From positions 6,242,684 to 6,306,683 of the forward strand of contig NC_030850.1 in assembly GCF_000208745.1 (NCBI RefSeq): a stretch of 64,000 bases of DNA. Direction: 5' to 3'. Positions 11,457 through 24,099 of the stretch are shown one piece after another. Origin of the DNA: Theobroma cacao (lineage: Eukaryota; Streptophyta; Magnoliopsida; Malvales; Malvaceae). How positions within the stretch are numbered: the stretch's first letter is position 1; each line of letters opens with the position of its first letter. Below the pieces are notes generated by a model. It did no database searches. It was not told where the DNA came from and saw nothing but the letters and a program-made list of their open reading frames with translations. The position numbers and the translations under genes are program-made.

Positions 11457-12392
11457 TCATAATTCATAAGGTGTCTTACTAGTTTTCTTATAAGGTATTC
11501 TATTTTGAATATGACATGCAGATAATAAAGCTTCACCCCACAAATTTTCATGTGCATTGGAACTAACAAGCATAGAGTTCATCATTTCTTTTAATGTTCT
11601 ATTTTTTCTTTCAGCTACACCATTTGATTCAAGAGAATATGGAGGAGTAATTTCATGAATTATTCCTTCTTTTTCACAAATATCATTGGTCGGTATATTT
11701 TCACCCCCTCTATCTGATCTAACTCTTTTTATTTTTTTATTCAGTTGATTTTGTACCTCAGCTTTATATTTAATAAACATGTCAAAAGCTTCATCTTTAT
11801 GCTTAAGCAAATAAACTTTAGTAAATCTAGAATAATCGTCAATAAATGTAACATAGTATTGCTTACCACCTCTAGTCACAGTTTGTTTTAGGTTTCCTAA
11901 GTCTGTATGAATTAAACTTAATAATTCAGATTCCCTATTTACCGAAATACAAGTTTTCTTAGTTGATTTCGTTTCAGCACATATTTCGCATTTATTAAAG
12001 CATCCATTTTTAATACTACAAATTAAACCTAGTGATTGCATTTTCTTAATATAGGAAATGCTAACATGTCCTAGTCTACCATGCCATAAATCAACAGAGT
12101 CAATCATGTAAGCGAAAGAATTGCCATTTTCATTCAAAACATTGGAAATGTTAAATACAAAGAGTCCCTGTTTGCAATAACCCTTACCCACAAACACATT
12201 ATTTTTTGTCATCACGATCTTGTCAGATTCGAATGACACTTTCACCCCAACCTTGCCTAATAAGGCCATAGATATCAGGTTTGCCCTTATATTGGGAACA
12301 TGAAGAACATCATTTAGAGCTAGGGTCTTGCCAAATGTGAACTTGAGAAGAGACTTTCCTTTTACCAAAAACTTGAGCAGTTCGAGAATCAC
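11457..12392 (-). pseudogene. Copia integrase (open for 311 codons)
   Basis: This is the best-preserved part of the element. It has the zinc-binding HHCC region (WHGRLGHVS, then CEIC) and the DDE catalytic core: Asp in IHTDLG, Asp in VRSDRGGE and Glu in NGVAERKNRT. The frame ends at a TGA in place of the Trp codon expected after PYEL. The integrase catalytic residues are intact, whereas the neighbouring protease has lost its catalytic Asp. Confidence 0.92.
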
Positions 12393-12408
12393 TAAGGTAT
12401 ATTGTCTC

Positions 12409-13497
12409 TTATCTTTCCCTTATTGGAGTATAGGAGGTAAAGGCATTTCTATTTGCACAAATATGCCTGGTAGAACCTGAGTTTACCACCCATTCCTTCA
12501 CACTGGCCACCATATTTGCTTGTGAAATGACCACAGTAATTACATCGTCGGATTCATCTGCTTTGACCAAGTTGACTCTTGGATTAGTAGGTTTGTCATT
12601 TTCTTTTGCTCTTTTCCTGCATTGTGCTGCATGATGCCTTGGCTTTCCACAGATAAAACAACTACCTTTCTTTTTGAAGGTGGGATGAAGAGCTTTGGAT
12701 TTATGATCAGGTTTATAAGGGTACCTATGTTGACGCTGGGTTATGCCTTGCACCAGATTGCCTTTAGTTGCAATTTCCTTAGCTTTTGAGGCCTTAATCT
12801 CCTTGCGGGTTGTGTCTTCAATGATGATGTGCACAATCAAATCTGCAAGTGACAACTACTTTTTCTTGTACTTCAATTATTGCTTGTATCTATTTCAAGA
12901 TTTTGGCAGCTTCTCAATCAGCAACCCAGCAACGAACTCTTCTTGCAAGTTGATTTTTTCAGCCATCAAATCATCCACCAACTTGTGGTATTTATTGATC
13001 TGACTCTTGATGTCCTTGTCATCTGTCATCTTCCAACGATAAAAGCTGCCAATCACAAACTTCTATTTCCTAACATCTTTAGTAGTGTATTTGGCTATCA
13101 TTGACTCCCATATTTGCTTTGTTTCTTTGTAAGGGCTGTATATTTTAAACAACTTATTAGAAAGTGTGCTAATGATTGCATGCTTGCATACCTTATTTGC
13201 ATGCATCCATGGTTCCAGCATCTTGACATCATCTGGCTTGGAATCAATTAGTGCAAAAGCCACCCCATGAACATCAAAGATTGAACAAATCCTTTCTTGC
13301 CACCTTTTGAAGTTTCTGCAATCAAAAACTTCTATTTTGGAAATATCTGGAAATGGTTTGGCAAGTGAAACTGAGGGCATAGGAGGAATGGTCATCAGAG
13401 TGGGAGCTATGGGGGAACCGTTGACAATGGTGGTGGCAGTAGGGACAGAGGCAGCATTAAGAATAGTGGCAGCAACATTATCAACGTGGGAATCCAT
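12409..13497 (-). pseudogene. Copia gag and protease, with stops
   Basis: Gag begins at ATG 13497 (MDSHVDN) and runs 144 codons to a TAG near 13064. More in-frame stops follow (TGA, TAA and TAG between about 12930 and 12855) where Trp or Gln codons are expected. A CX2CX4HX4C zinc knuckle (CFICGKPRHHAAQC) lies near 12620-12660. The protease motif reads VVNSGSTRHIC at about 12490-12460: the catalytic Asp of the usual D-S/T-G is Asn (AAC at 12483-12481), a single G-to-A change. Confidence 0.88.
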
Positions 13498-13509
13498 TAT
13501 TCTTAAGAA

Positions 13510-14262
13510 TGTTAGAAAAATTATTAGCAACAAAAGAATATAAAACAAGTAAAAATAGTAATTGGTCTGAGGCGTGGTATCACTGTCCTTAAAGATAATT
13601 TTCACCCCTTCAAAGTATAAAACTCAGTGCAAAAGGACTATAACGGTTATCCTCCAAGATTCAACAGACTCTTCCTTATAATTTGCACAAACTATTAAAG
13701 GATGACAGGAACAGTAAAAAGGAAAAAACCCAGCTAGAAAAGAAAGGAACCAGAGAAAGCTTAAGAGAAGAAAGGAGGCAGAGGAAATCAGTGGAGAAAG
13801 CTTAAGAGAATAAAAGCTTTGATGTGTGTTGTGAGTGAGGGTGTGAGGCTGTATTTATAGGCATGGGGTGAGGTGAACGTTGCACCAGATTAAGGAGTTG
13901 AGAAAAACCTGGTCGGCATTTGTACTAAGTTAGATAAACGTTGGAGCAAAACCAGGATAAACGTTAGAGCAAAACTAGGAGAACTAGGTAAGCATGGTAG
14001 AGTTTGAGTTTGATTTACTTAAAAGCTAGATTAGCTTAAAAAATTAAAGCCAAGGTACAAAAAGTCACTTGGTGTGCATTGGCGCACAAGGGGGGAAAAT
14101 CTAAAATTTCTAAAAGTTTGGCCTAATCTTGTGTGCAAGCCAACTCTATTTTCTTTGCTTACAACAAGCCTATAGTTGGTTTTCATATATAAGGCATTCA
14201 CCTTTTATGTATCTTGACAATGTGGGATGTTTGAACCTTATGAAATTTACTATTTTCCAACA
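13510..14262 (-). repeat. 5' LTR of the minus-strand copia element (753 bp)
   Basis: Partner of 6279-7012. It starts TGTTGGAAAATAG on the minus strand and carries TATAAATA (13852-13859). It is longer than its partner mainly because a segment of about 23-25 bp containing GATAAACGTT is tandemly duplicated near 13933-13980. Confidence 0.93.
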
Positions 14263-14267
14263 CAATA
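14263..14267. repeat. Target-site duplication CAATA, right copy
   Basis: Partner of 6274-6278. Confidence 0.9.
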
Positions 14268-15240
14268 TTGCAACATTTGAGGCAAGGATCACCACTTGCT
14301 ACCTTTGCCTAACTCATCTTAATATTGGAGGGAATACTCAAACTGAAAGAGGAGGGAAACATGAAGGTGACAGATCCAAAACTCAAACTCTAATGTCATC
14401 TCTCATGTAGACTTATCTAATCACATGTCTCTTGTATTATATATACCTTACAAAAGAATGAAAATCTCAAGGTAGGTTTCATCGTTTTTCAGTCCCTTAT
14501 CTTGAATTCCATGGTATCAGAGTTTGTAAAGCTCCATCGAGCCGAATTTGTTTTACCACATATTCATCATGTTTTCTTGAATCTCTTAAACTAGCCTTTC
14601 CAACGGTTCCATCCCGTCTTACATTTCTGTTTTCAATTTAACAAACTCCCCTGATCACTATCAATGTTGCCCACTTACCTATGAAACTCACACATCTCAA
14701 GTTTCTCTTTTGGAGGACTTAATTCATATATATTCTTATTGGTTACAAACTTATTGGATATGTTGATGGTTCAACACCCTACCCCTTATCATTATTCCCC
14801 AAGAAAGATCAACTCTTCCCATCCTTGTTGACAATCTAGCATATTATAATTGAATTAGACAAGACCCATTGCTACTCCATGGCATTATTTCATTTGCCAC
14901 AAAGAGTGTAGTCCCATTTTTTTTGCTTCTGCAAAACCTTCCTTTGATGTATGGAACAAAATTAACAAACGTTATACCAGTAACTCCATATCAAGAAGAT
15001 GAATTTAAGAGAGAAGATTACCAAGCCAAAGGAATCCAAATCTAAACAGAATATTTCCAAAATCTAGGACTTGTGGCTGATGAACTTGTATTAGTCAATT
15101 CTCCTGTTAGTGAGGAAGAACTTGTCATTCATGTCTTGATATTATTATATAGATTGAAAACGATAGTGCTTGATCTTTTATAGCAGTTTATATATCCTTT
15201 AAAAATCAAAAGCTATGACTAAGAGTCCAAACGTAAGAAC
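14268..15240 (+). mobile_element. Older Ty1/copia relic: LTR end, primer site and gag remnant
   Basis: A possible LTR end (TTCCA at 14511) is followed at once by TGGTATCAGAG (14512-14522), the standard copia primer site for initiator tRNA-Met. Downstream, broken gag coding is readable on the plus strand: KLTHLKF, IGYKLIGYVDGSTP, then near 15060-15140 a degraded INSPVSEEELVIHVL-like block. Many stops and frameshifts show it is much older than the element inserted in it. No pol was seen. Confidence 0.65.
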
Positions 15241-18007
15241 TAGGATGAATGGATGATAACTTCATGAGAAAGCAAATTCTTCGTTGCTGTATTCAACAAG
15301 CCATAAGCCCATAACCAAACACTGAATGTTTCCTTGATACTGATCCAGAGTACTTATACAGTTTTGGCTCTAATTAATCCATTGAAAGGCCTTGGCCTTT
15401 CCAACCGTTTGCCACTGAATATCTCACATAAAAGTCAAGAACCAACGAATGTACTCCATGTTAAACAAAACAACAAAGTTTTGCATCTTGTTCAGTGTAA
15501 CAAATCGTAATCGCCGTCAATTTTTTTTTCTTCTGTCGTAATTACAGTTTTTAGCGTGCATGCTACTATGTAATGGCATTAAAAAGACATGTAATAGGGC
15601 ATCCTCTTAATCTTCCTAAGTTAAATTTTATCCCAAATATGCGTTCGTCAGTTCTTGCTCTCTGGATCAAGGCAGAGGCCATTCTGCTAATGCATAAAGA
15701 GATCATGTATTATAATAACTTAATCCCAGTGCTTGCTATACTTACCTCAAGAACAGCATTGCAATAATTTTTTTCTTCTACAAATAAAAAAAAATGTCGT
15801 TAAACGAACCTTTGAGCAACTTCATGAGTTACTAATTTATAGTTCGCAAAGCCCCAAAGGAGTAATTAAGGGCTTAAGATTGTTCCCCTATTCCTTGATA
15901 ACATATCCAGTTTCTGATATTGCAACAAAATTGTGGTCAGCTAATAAGAAATTTCTTTCAACTTTGAAGCATAGCAGACATTTACACTCCATCAATTAAT
16001 CTCAACCTGAGAAGGGTAAGAACCAATTATGATGATCAACCATGGATGAAAAAGAAAAAGAAAAGATCCAGCATCCAATATCCTGTAAAGGATATGCAGC
16101 AGGGTAATCAACTTCAATTAAAAATTAAAGCTCAGCACCTCACACTCAGCAGAACATCAACATCGGAAGCAGCACACAACAACAGAACATCAACATCGCA
16201 AGCAACACGCAGCATAGAGCTCAGCTGAGCACCAGCAGCTCAAAAATCAATTTCAACTCAAGTCAAGAAGCTGCAATAATCACATAAGTGATCAGAAACT
16301 TAGCAGCAAGTATCCAGCAGCAAAATTCAAATAAGCAGATCTTCCATCAGCTGACAAACATCTATTGCAGATCAAGAATCAATAAATCAAATCCAGCTAA
16401 AGTAAGAAATCTGCAACACACCAATCTCTCCTGATCTGACGTTGGCATGATTCTGATCGGAATGGTTGTGATAAAGTTATTCCTTAAATCACTCCTCAAA
16501 TTATTTTCTCACAATTTCTGTCATTCAATTCCTTGTAACAGAACATTGTACCTGTATAAATACTTGCACTAATTAATTATGTAAAATGCAGCCTGATTCA
16601 ATACAACTTCTTCATCCTTTTATATCCCAAGTGATAAAGCAAATTCTTTTTGGGCTGTTTATACGAGCTAGCAATAGTGCTTAACAAACTAGTTTAAGCA
16701 AAGAAATTGCTTCTACCTCTAAAAGCCATGCGAAAGTTGCTTCATGATCTTTCTCCAAAGTTTGGCCTTTCTCCTTTTTGTTGATTCAACGGCTAAGCAA
16801 CTTGTTTACTTGAAAATCCATTTTATTAAGCTCCAAGTAACTTAATAGCTTCCGTTAGGATAACTTTCATTAATCACTCAAGGCTTCATGCTATTATTTC
16901 TTGTATTGATGAATAAACAGTCAACAAATCTCTTCTTCAATTTGTTAACCCTTATACATCTTCGACTTTCATCATTTTTTTTTCCTAATAATTAAGAAAA
17001 CTAAAGGGAAGTAGAGAAGCTCTAGGAGGTTCACCTACATACTAATTGAGCAATAGGATCAAGCACTGGTTAACTCCATTTCAAAAGGTATAAGAAGGAG
17101 TCTTAGAATTAGGCAAAGCAAAGTTGAAACTTATAGACGAAGTCATTTGCAAAAATCAGGTTTTAAACTAGTTAACAAATGAAAATCATGCAGTGTTCAC
17201 CGTAAATTTTTGGCCATTCATCAATCCCAAACCGAATCCTTAACGCATTATTGAGTTTTATCTCTCTCCCTCCAATTCATCCCATGTTCTCAAATGCCCT
17301 TATTTTTCCTTTTTTTTCTATAAATGAAGTACATGGCTTGGAACAAAAAGACAATGCAACAGAGATACATGGCACAATCAATATTCTTCAAGTGATGAAG
17401 AATCCAAGGGAACCTGAAATTGCAAGACACAAAATTAGGAATACTTTTACATGACTTCGGTAAGGGAATAAAGCGCCCTGTTGGAAAATTGGGCCAGTGT
17501 CAGATCTTATTACATACATGAAGCCAATTACATGATTAGAAAAATTTTGAAAACATTGGTAACTTGTGATGGCAAACATTCGTAATAATAGCAAATACTT
17601 TTGAATGGGATTGAGTCCCTCTATCTTTAGGGTAGGCCCAACACCTCATAATCCCTAATAATATCCCAAAAACCCAAAAAGGAGCTGAGAGTGTCTGGTC
17701 TGTGTTGTTGTCTCCAATCATTTGGTAGCCACCCAGTTGTCTGATTTTTCAATTGTTTGGTTATTATTTAGACATATCAACGAATCAGAAAATGAAAGAT
17801 TACGAGAAAACAAAAAGTGTTCTTTAGCAAGCCACTTGGAGGCCAAATGGACCCAAAAGGGTGGATGAGGAGCCAATGTGGATTGAGTTTTGAGGAATGC
17901 AAAGGCACATTCACTGACCCAAAAAGTACGTTTACACACTTTTACTCGATGCCCCCAATCCATTTGAGGTAACTTTGATTTTCTGAATTTTAATGAACAC
18001 TTTATGG
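15241..18007. other. Intergenic sequence, possible old LTR fragment at 16440-16620
   Basis: No host gene was recognised. Around 16440-16620, CCTTGTAACAGAACATTGTA, TGTATAAATACTTG and CAATACAACTTCTTCATCC resemble a copia LTR promoter and R region, but neither ends nor a partner copy were found. The remaining short open frames show no domains. Confidence 0.4.
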
Positions 18008-18746
18008 GTGCGTTTGATAGAAGAAGATGATTATCGTTCTATCCCTTGTTTGGTGTGTACTTAAAACCAAGGACTGGATTGCAGAGACAACTACTCAGCC
18101 TTCTAGTATAAGATGACTCAATCCTCTCAAAATTTAAAAAAAAATAAAAAAATTATTTTTAATCTCATGAGATTGGACACATGATTAGTGCTTTTTTTTT
18201 TGTCCTTCAACTTACATTTAAAAATTGAGTTAAACTAATGGTAAGATGACAAATGTCATTGTTTGATTAGTTAGTTCAAATACTATTTTTTTCCTATTTT
18301 ATTTTTTTCCTCTTTTCCCTTTTCCTCTTAATTTCCCCCACTACCAACCACCTTTCAAAAGGTTGGAGCATCCTTTAACCGATGAGGGAAGAAAAGGAAA
18401 ACATAAAAAATAAAGAGAGAAAATATAATTTGAATAAAGTTATTCTTTTTTCTTTTTCAAAAAGTTAAAATAAATCTATAAAATTAAATTGTATATTTTT
18501 GGTTAAATAGATTTAAATTATATTTATAATAATAAAATTGTAAATTTAAATCTTTTTTTTGAAGAAAGGGTAATTTTAACCATTCAAAAAATTTATCCTA
18601 TCACACCCTTAATTTTACACACACCATACATATTACAAGATAAAAATCATTTTATTTTACTCAATCTTTACACACTTCAAATATAAAATAAAAGATATTA
18701 TTGAATTTATATCATCTCCATAATCTTACATACCAAATGTACCCTC
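18008..18746. mobile_element. Possible TIR element (MITE-like)
   Basis: Starts GGGTGCGTTTGATA. The reverse complement of its right end is GGGTACATTTGGTATGTAAGAT, an imperfect inverted repeat of about 22 bp. The interior is AT-rich and non-coding. No matching target duplication was found, so the ends are provisional. Confidence 0.4.
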
Positions 18747-21700
18747 AAATGAGTTCAACAATAATTTGTTTTTTTTTTCTTTATTTTTTTTAAGTAAAGA
18801 AATTCGAACTCAAATTTTTTGAGCAGAGAGATCTTACACTAATTAATAAGTCAAATGCTTATATGTTTTTTTTTTATCTTCTTGTCGTAATAGAAGTGAG
18901 TACTCAAATTTAAATGTTTTATATAAACTTCAATCTATTTTGATTATCTAATCTTAGATCGACCAAGTGACAAATAATGTATACACTAATTTCAACCATA
19001 TTTTAACAATTTTATGTTAAGATCTAAGATGTAAGGGTTAAGATGCCTTCCTTCTTTAACACATGGTTACAGATATGTAAACATAATTAATTATTTTGTG
19101 TAAAAAGTAAAATCGTGTATTTTAGTACTATTTATGGAAAATTAATTTTTTTAATTCTTTTAAAATAATATTGGCTTTTTGTATTAATTAAAATACACTC
19201 TTTTTCAAAACCAAATAATAGTAGTAAAAGTAATATCTATAGTTAATTCTTTTTAGTATCAGTTTAGTGCGTGGTCGGTTGGGTTGTATGATGGAATATG
19301 GATATTTTTCATCTCTCAAATCATTTGATTGTTGATGAATGCAAAGATCCATGTGCGGGCTGTGTTTTCTTATCATAAGAAAAATAAATAAATTTTCCAA
19401 AATAAATAAGTAACTAAACAAGACAAAGCCAAGCAAGGTCGTGTGACGATCATGTTTGATACTTTAAAACACACACTTTAGGGGTCCATTTGATTATTAC
19501 TTTCATAACTTACTTTTTACTATATTTATTTTTTATCTCTTTAGAAGTTACTATATAGAGTAAAAATAAACGATAAATGATTTTCTATTAAAAATTAAAA
19601 AAATTAATGAAAGTAATTATACAACAAATAAAAAAATTGTTGTTCAATAAAAAAATAAAATCATACAATATTTTGTTAATTACTTACCAACATTAAAAAT
19701 TTCAATAGATCTAGTAGTTTGGCTCTCTTCACTAATCTTTTTCGACTAAATTTGAGCATCGTAGTCCATTTCTTCACCTCTAACGGCCATAATTTTCTGC
19801 TGATGTAATTTAGTTTTCTAATGTATGATTCAAAAAAAATTTTGAAAAATAAAAAATATTCATCATTTTGTTTAATCTAATTAAACTTTTTTAAAATTTA
19901 TGAATATTTATTTTAAATGCTTCAAAATTTATAAATTTATTAATTAATGAAATAATAATTTCTTATTAACTAACAGTGTATAATTAACATCAATACACTG
20001 TCCATACATTAAATACAAATTCTTAGTAATATATAGAGACACTTTAAAAATTTAGGCAAGAGGACATTGACATTTTCCCCATCAATGAAAAGTGATACAA
20101 ACAAATGTATACCTTTTTACTTTGTTTCTTCGTTTTTGAGGAAGATCTACCATCAAATCTTGGTCGGTTGTCCTGCCTGCGACCCACTCCATCACCATGC
20201 ACATTCACTTAACACCTTGCACCCACACATGTACATGTATGTACCAAAATACAAACAATTATTCCATCCATCGTGTGATAGACCCCAATTGGACCGAAAT
20301 ACAAACATGTGTACATATGATTGGTAATTGCTAGTTTTAAGCCTTCGCCTACTCTGTACTAACCTAACTCTCTATCTCTGATTTAAGCTTTCCCTTATTC
20401 TGAATATGCCTGGGATGCCTACTCTGTACACTTTTCCTGTATGTCTTGTTACTTTCCTTTTCTGTTTTGATATTACAATCTTTTTGCACAAAAATTCGAT
20501 TTACTAAAAGCCCATAAAATCGGAGAGTAAATGATTGAATATAAGATTCATATTCTGTTCTGACGCTCAAGTTATATTATTGTATATGTACGATGAATTT
20601 GAAGAAATAGATATAAAAGAAAATATGAAGGGATGAGGTGTTGATTCCATATTTAATGGAAAGTAGAATTAGAAAATTGTTTGGAACAAATAAGAAGAGT
20701 AAAAAGAAGAGCTGAGGAAAGAGAAAGTGAGAGAGACAACTCAGAAAAAAGAGGACAAAAAATGGTTTAATCTCAACCCTTGGATCCATTAAAATCAATG
20801 CTCTAAAAAATAAAAAATAATTTAATTTTACACTAATATAATAAAAGTAGATCCACTCTATTACGGTAACTTTATGTTTAATGAAGTTTTTATATGCATG
20901 AAATTATGTTAAGTTTTTAATTATTTCTTTTTTTTAAATTAATTACTCCTTTCTCTTGTCATTTTTTTATGTCTCAAAATTAATTATTTGTCCTTGAACA
21001 CTTAATACTATTATTTTTTTATATATTTTAAATTTATCTTTCATAAGTTTTTTTTTTTGACACTAAAATTCATGAAATATTAATTTTATAAAAAAATTAA
21101 AAATTTAATCTAAAATATATTAAAATCAAATTTTGGTTCTTTAATTCCATGAAAGTCAAATAAACTCAAATTGCAATTTCATTTAGTGTTTTTTCTTTAT
21201 CAACCTAAATAAATTCACCTCCATTCAGCTTTACCGCATACGACCAAGTTTATTTTTTCTAAATACATTTTGGGATAATTAATTGCGACTTGCGAGTCTA
21301 GCGAATTTAAGAAACTAAATACTGTAAATTTTTATGGATTAACAAAAATAAAACTACAAGCATAGTATGTACCATTACGCTATATTAGACTTGCAATTTA
21401 ATTTTGGTCACCCATTACTTTTCATATTCCGATACATATATATAGGTTAAAAATGAAATTTAAGGTTTCTGATTTCACCGTTAAAAGTTAAGAAAAGGGT
21501 CACGCGCCACCAATAGCAGTGTACCAAAGTGTTGAGGTTAGTGGCTCACGCATGTTGTCACCTGACTGACACACCCACTACCACCATCAATCCACTGTCT
21601 AACCCCATCATTTTTATTTTGGAGTTTTTTTTTTACCCTTTTATTTTTTGTTCACAGCTAACTACTTTCCACATTACAGAAGAACTCCCTCTTTCCCCTT

Positions 21701-22201
21701 TGCCACCTTCACATTATAAACCTCCATGGTTCTTTAATGCGATGCTTTCTGTAACAAGAAACGTTACACCCTCTGTTCTCGTCTTCTTTTTTCCAAATTC
21801 GGTGCATGGCTAAGATTGCTTGCTGCCATACCATACATGGTTGATTTCAATGGAAGGCAGCGCGTGAAGTGAGTGGCAGGAGTTCTGTTAAATCCTTTTG
21901 TGTGTAAAGCTGCTTCATACGTTCAGGTGGCTTCCACGTATACAGGCGATGGACCTCCATTCTATTTGTTTGATATGTGTTACGATATTTTTCGATGTTG
22001 ATGCACTGACTCTCTCTTGCTCAAAAGCATAAAGGGGTTGCGAACTCGCGATTCTGTATCTGCCTTTTACATAGTGATGGGATTTTCCTTAATTATTCGC
22101 CTAAAAATTTGATTGGATTTATGTAAAATGTTGGTTAAAAGGTGAGAAAGGTAATTGATTCTAATTAACTATGTAATTTTATCTTATTTTATTTTGCTTT
22201 A
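18747..22201. other. AT-rich intergenic sequence, no gene recognised
   Basis: Short open frames occur without domains. A fragment near 19483 (GGGGTCCATTTGATTAT) resembles a TIR-element end, but no partner was found. Confidence 0.5.
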
Positions 22202-22209
22202 TGCTTAGC
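22202..22209. repeat. 8-bp target-site duplication TGCTTAGC, left copy
   Basis: Identical to 23069-23076, flanking the hAT-like element. Confidence 0.65.
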
Positions 22210-23068
22210 CAGGCCCGGCTATTGAGTAAAGTCTAAATTTGAAAAGGTTGTATAATGTTATAGTAATAATATAATTAATTATATTAAAAATATATAAAAA
22301 TCAAAATAATTAATAAAATATATATTTAATAATTTACAATAATTTTTTTAATATATAAAACTAATTGTCTTCATTTTTAAATTTATAATATCAATTTTTA
22401 AATTCTTCTTACCTTATTTGTTCTTTATTCTTTTAACTTCAATTTTCTTTTAAAAATTACGTAAGAATTTTATTATGTTATTATCTTCATAAAACTATAG
22501 ACTTTGTTTATAATTGATTACTTTTTATATATATTAGATCAAGTAATTCAAACAATTTAGATCTATGAAAGTATTTTTTATTTTCTATTTAACAATAAAA
22601 AGTTAAAGTCATTAAATGATAATAGTTGGAAACAATATTGTCATCTTGAATGTTTTTTTAAAATATAATAATTATTTTAATATTAATAATTTAGATTTAT
22701 TTTCAAAGTTAAAAATTTTAAAAATAATAGTTCAATTGATATAATCATATAAGAAGATTCGATTCTTTTCCAAACGCATATATTACTTTTAAAATAATGT
22801 TAACAAGTCCACTAATGTTACTTCAAGAGAAAAAAAAATTTTCAAAGCAAAAATTAATAAAATCTTATTTAAGATTGACGATGCCTCAAAAAAATTAAAT
22901 AGATTGACTATATAATTAATTAAAAATAAAATATTAAAAAAATTTAATTAAAAATTTTACATCTAAAAACATTAAAAAAATAAAATTTTAATAATTTTTT
23001 TAATTTTAATAAAAAAATCTTATTTGAATATTTTACTTTAAATTTTTAAAATTATTGAACCGCCTTGG
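22210..23068. mobile_element. hAT-like non-autonomous element
   Basis: Bounded by a perfect 8-bp direct repeat (TGCTTAGC), the duplication length of hAT transposons. The left end is CAGGCCCGGC and the inverted right end is CCAAGGCGGT. Both look like diverged forms of the CAGGGGCGG end common in plant hAT elements. The 859-bp interior is extremely AT-rich and has no transposase. Orientation cannot be assigned. Confidence 0.55.
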
Positions 23069-23076
23069 TGCTTAGC
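23069..23076. repeat. 8-bp target-site duplication TGCTTAGC, right copy
   Basis: Partner of 22202-22209. Confidence 0.65.
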
Positions 23077-24099
23077 TAGTATATCCTATTTTAAGCACAT
23101 TATATTCTTGCCTCCCTTAACTTAACTCCATTTAGCTACAAAGGCTGAAAAATGTGTAAAAGAAGAAAAAAAATTTTGAATTATTCACAAAGATGAAAAC
23201 ATTGCACATTAAGCACAAATTCTTTACACTTTTTAATGCTCAGTGCCCACACTTCCCCGGGGCACGTGAAATTCAGAAGATGGTAGTATGCTGTTTGTTC
23301 ATCATTAAAATGACTGTACCAATGTACCATTTTTCCACTTGGACAGACCCAAATTTTCTTTCTTCTTTTTTTATAAAAGAAAGAGAAAAATATTTACTGA
23401 ATCCCCACTGCCAGACCCAGAGAGAGAGAGAGAGAGAGAAGTCATGTCAATGACAGCTTACTACTGGGTATGGCAAGGGATGGCATGGGAGGAGTGTCTG
23501 CAAGACAGGATCCGGACAACCGATAGCTGACAGAAATACTGGATAGAGGAAGGGATAGAAGACAACAAATTTGAGAGAGGGGAGAGCGTGGTGTAATCAT
23601 TCCATGGAATTTGAGATGATTGATGATAACCTGGAAACCCGGCCATCCAATCCATGTTACATGTTTTCTTCTTTTTCTTTTAACCCTTCTTTATCCCCGT
23701 ATCATATAGAAATAGTATGAAGATTACACTTTTGCTGTGACTTGTGAGTTTCAATAAGTAAAAAGTGAAATTGGCTGATATGTATCAAACCTTTATGTCC
23801 CACTCAAAGCCTACTCGTATTTTTGCTGTTTCTCTTTTTCATGCGGCGCCTTGTGCGAACAGGCAGACTGGTCCAAAATCGCCTCATTTTGATTTGCACA
23901 GATAGTGATACAATATTCCCTTCACCTCACCTCTTCACAGTTTACACTGCTAACCATTAATTCGATCTTTCTTTTTTCTCTTTTTATAATATATAAAAAA
24001 CATATTGAATCTTGGTAATCGTCTTCCATTGTCTAATTCAAAATCAGTAAAAAAATTTAATAATTCAAGATTGCATGATGATTATGGTTTGAAGACAAA
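23077..24099. other. Intergenic sequence, no gene recognised
   Basis: Contains the (AG)n microsatellite at 23419-23439. No recognisable domains were found in the short open frames. Confidence 0.5.
23419..23439. repeat. (AG)n microsatellite
   Basis: About ten uninterrupted AG units. Confidence 0.95.

Larger units (their letters stand above)
6279..14262 (-). mobile_element. Ty1/copia LTR retrotransposon, decayed, with nested insertion
   Basis: The element is bounded by two LTRs that begin TGTTAG and end CAACA on the plus strand, flanked by the 5-bp duplication CAATA. Coding runs on the minus strand in copia order: gag (13497 leftwards), protease, integrase (12392-11457), reverse transcriptase (split by the insertion at 8994-10958) and RNase H (to about 7640). 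A polypurine tract, TGTGGGGGAT, precedes the 3' LTR. Several stops and frameshifts mean it cannot be autonomous. The length without the inserted LTR and its duplicated GTTTG is about 6.0 kb. Confidence 0.93.

Noticed and set aside
16440..16640. Calling a full copia LTR here
   Set aside because: Promoter-like and R-like sequence is present, but neither end, target duplication nor partner LTR was found. It is mentioned only as a possible fragment.
19980..20010. Similarity of an ACAGTGTATAATTAACATCAATACACTG segment to one near 53146
   Set aside because: The match is short and AT-rich, so it is not distinguishable from chance without alignment.
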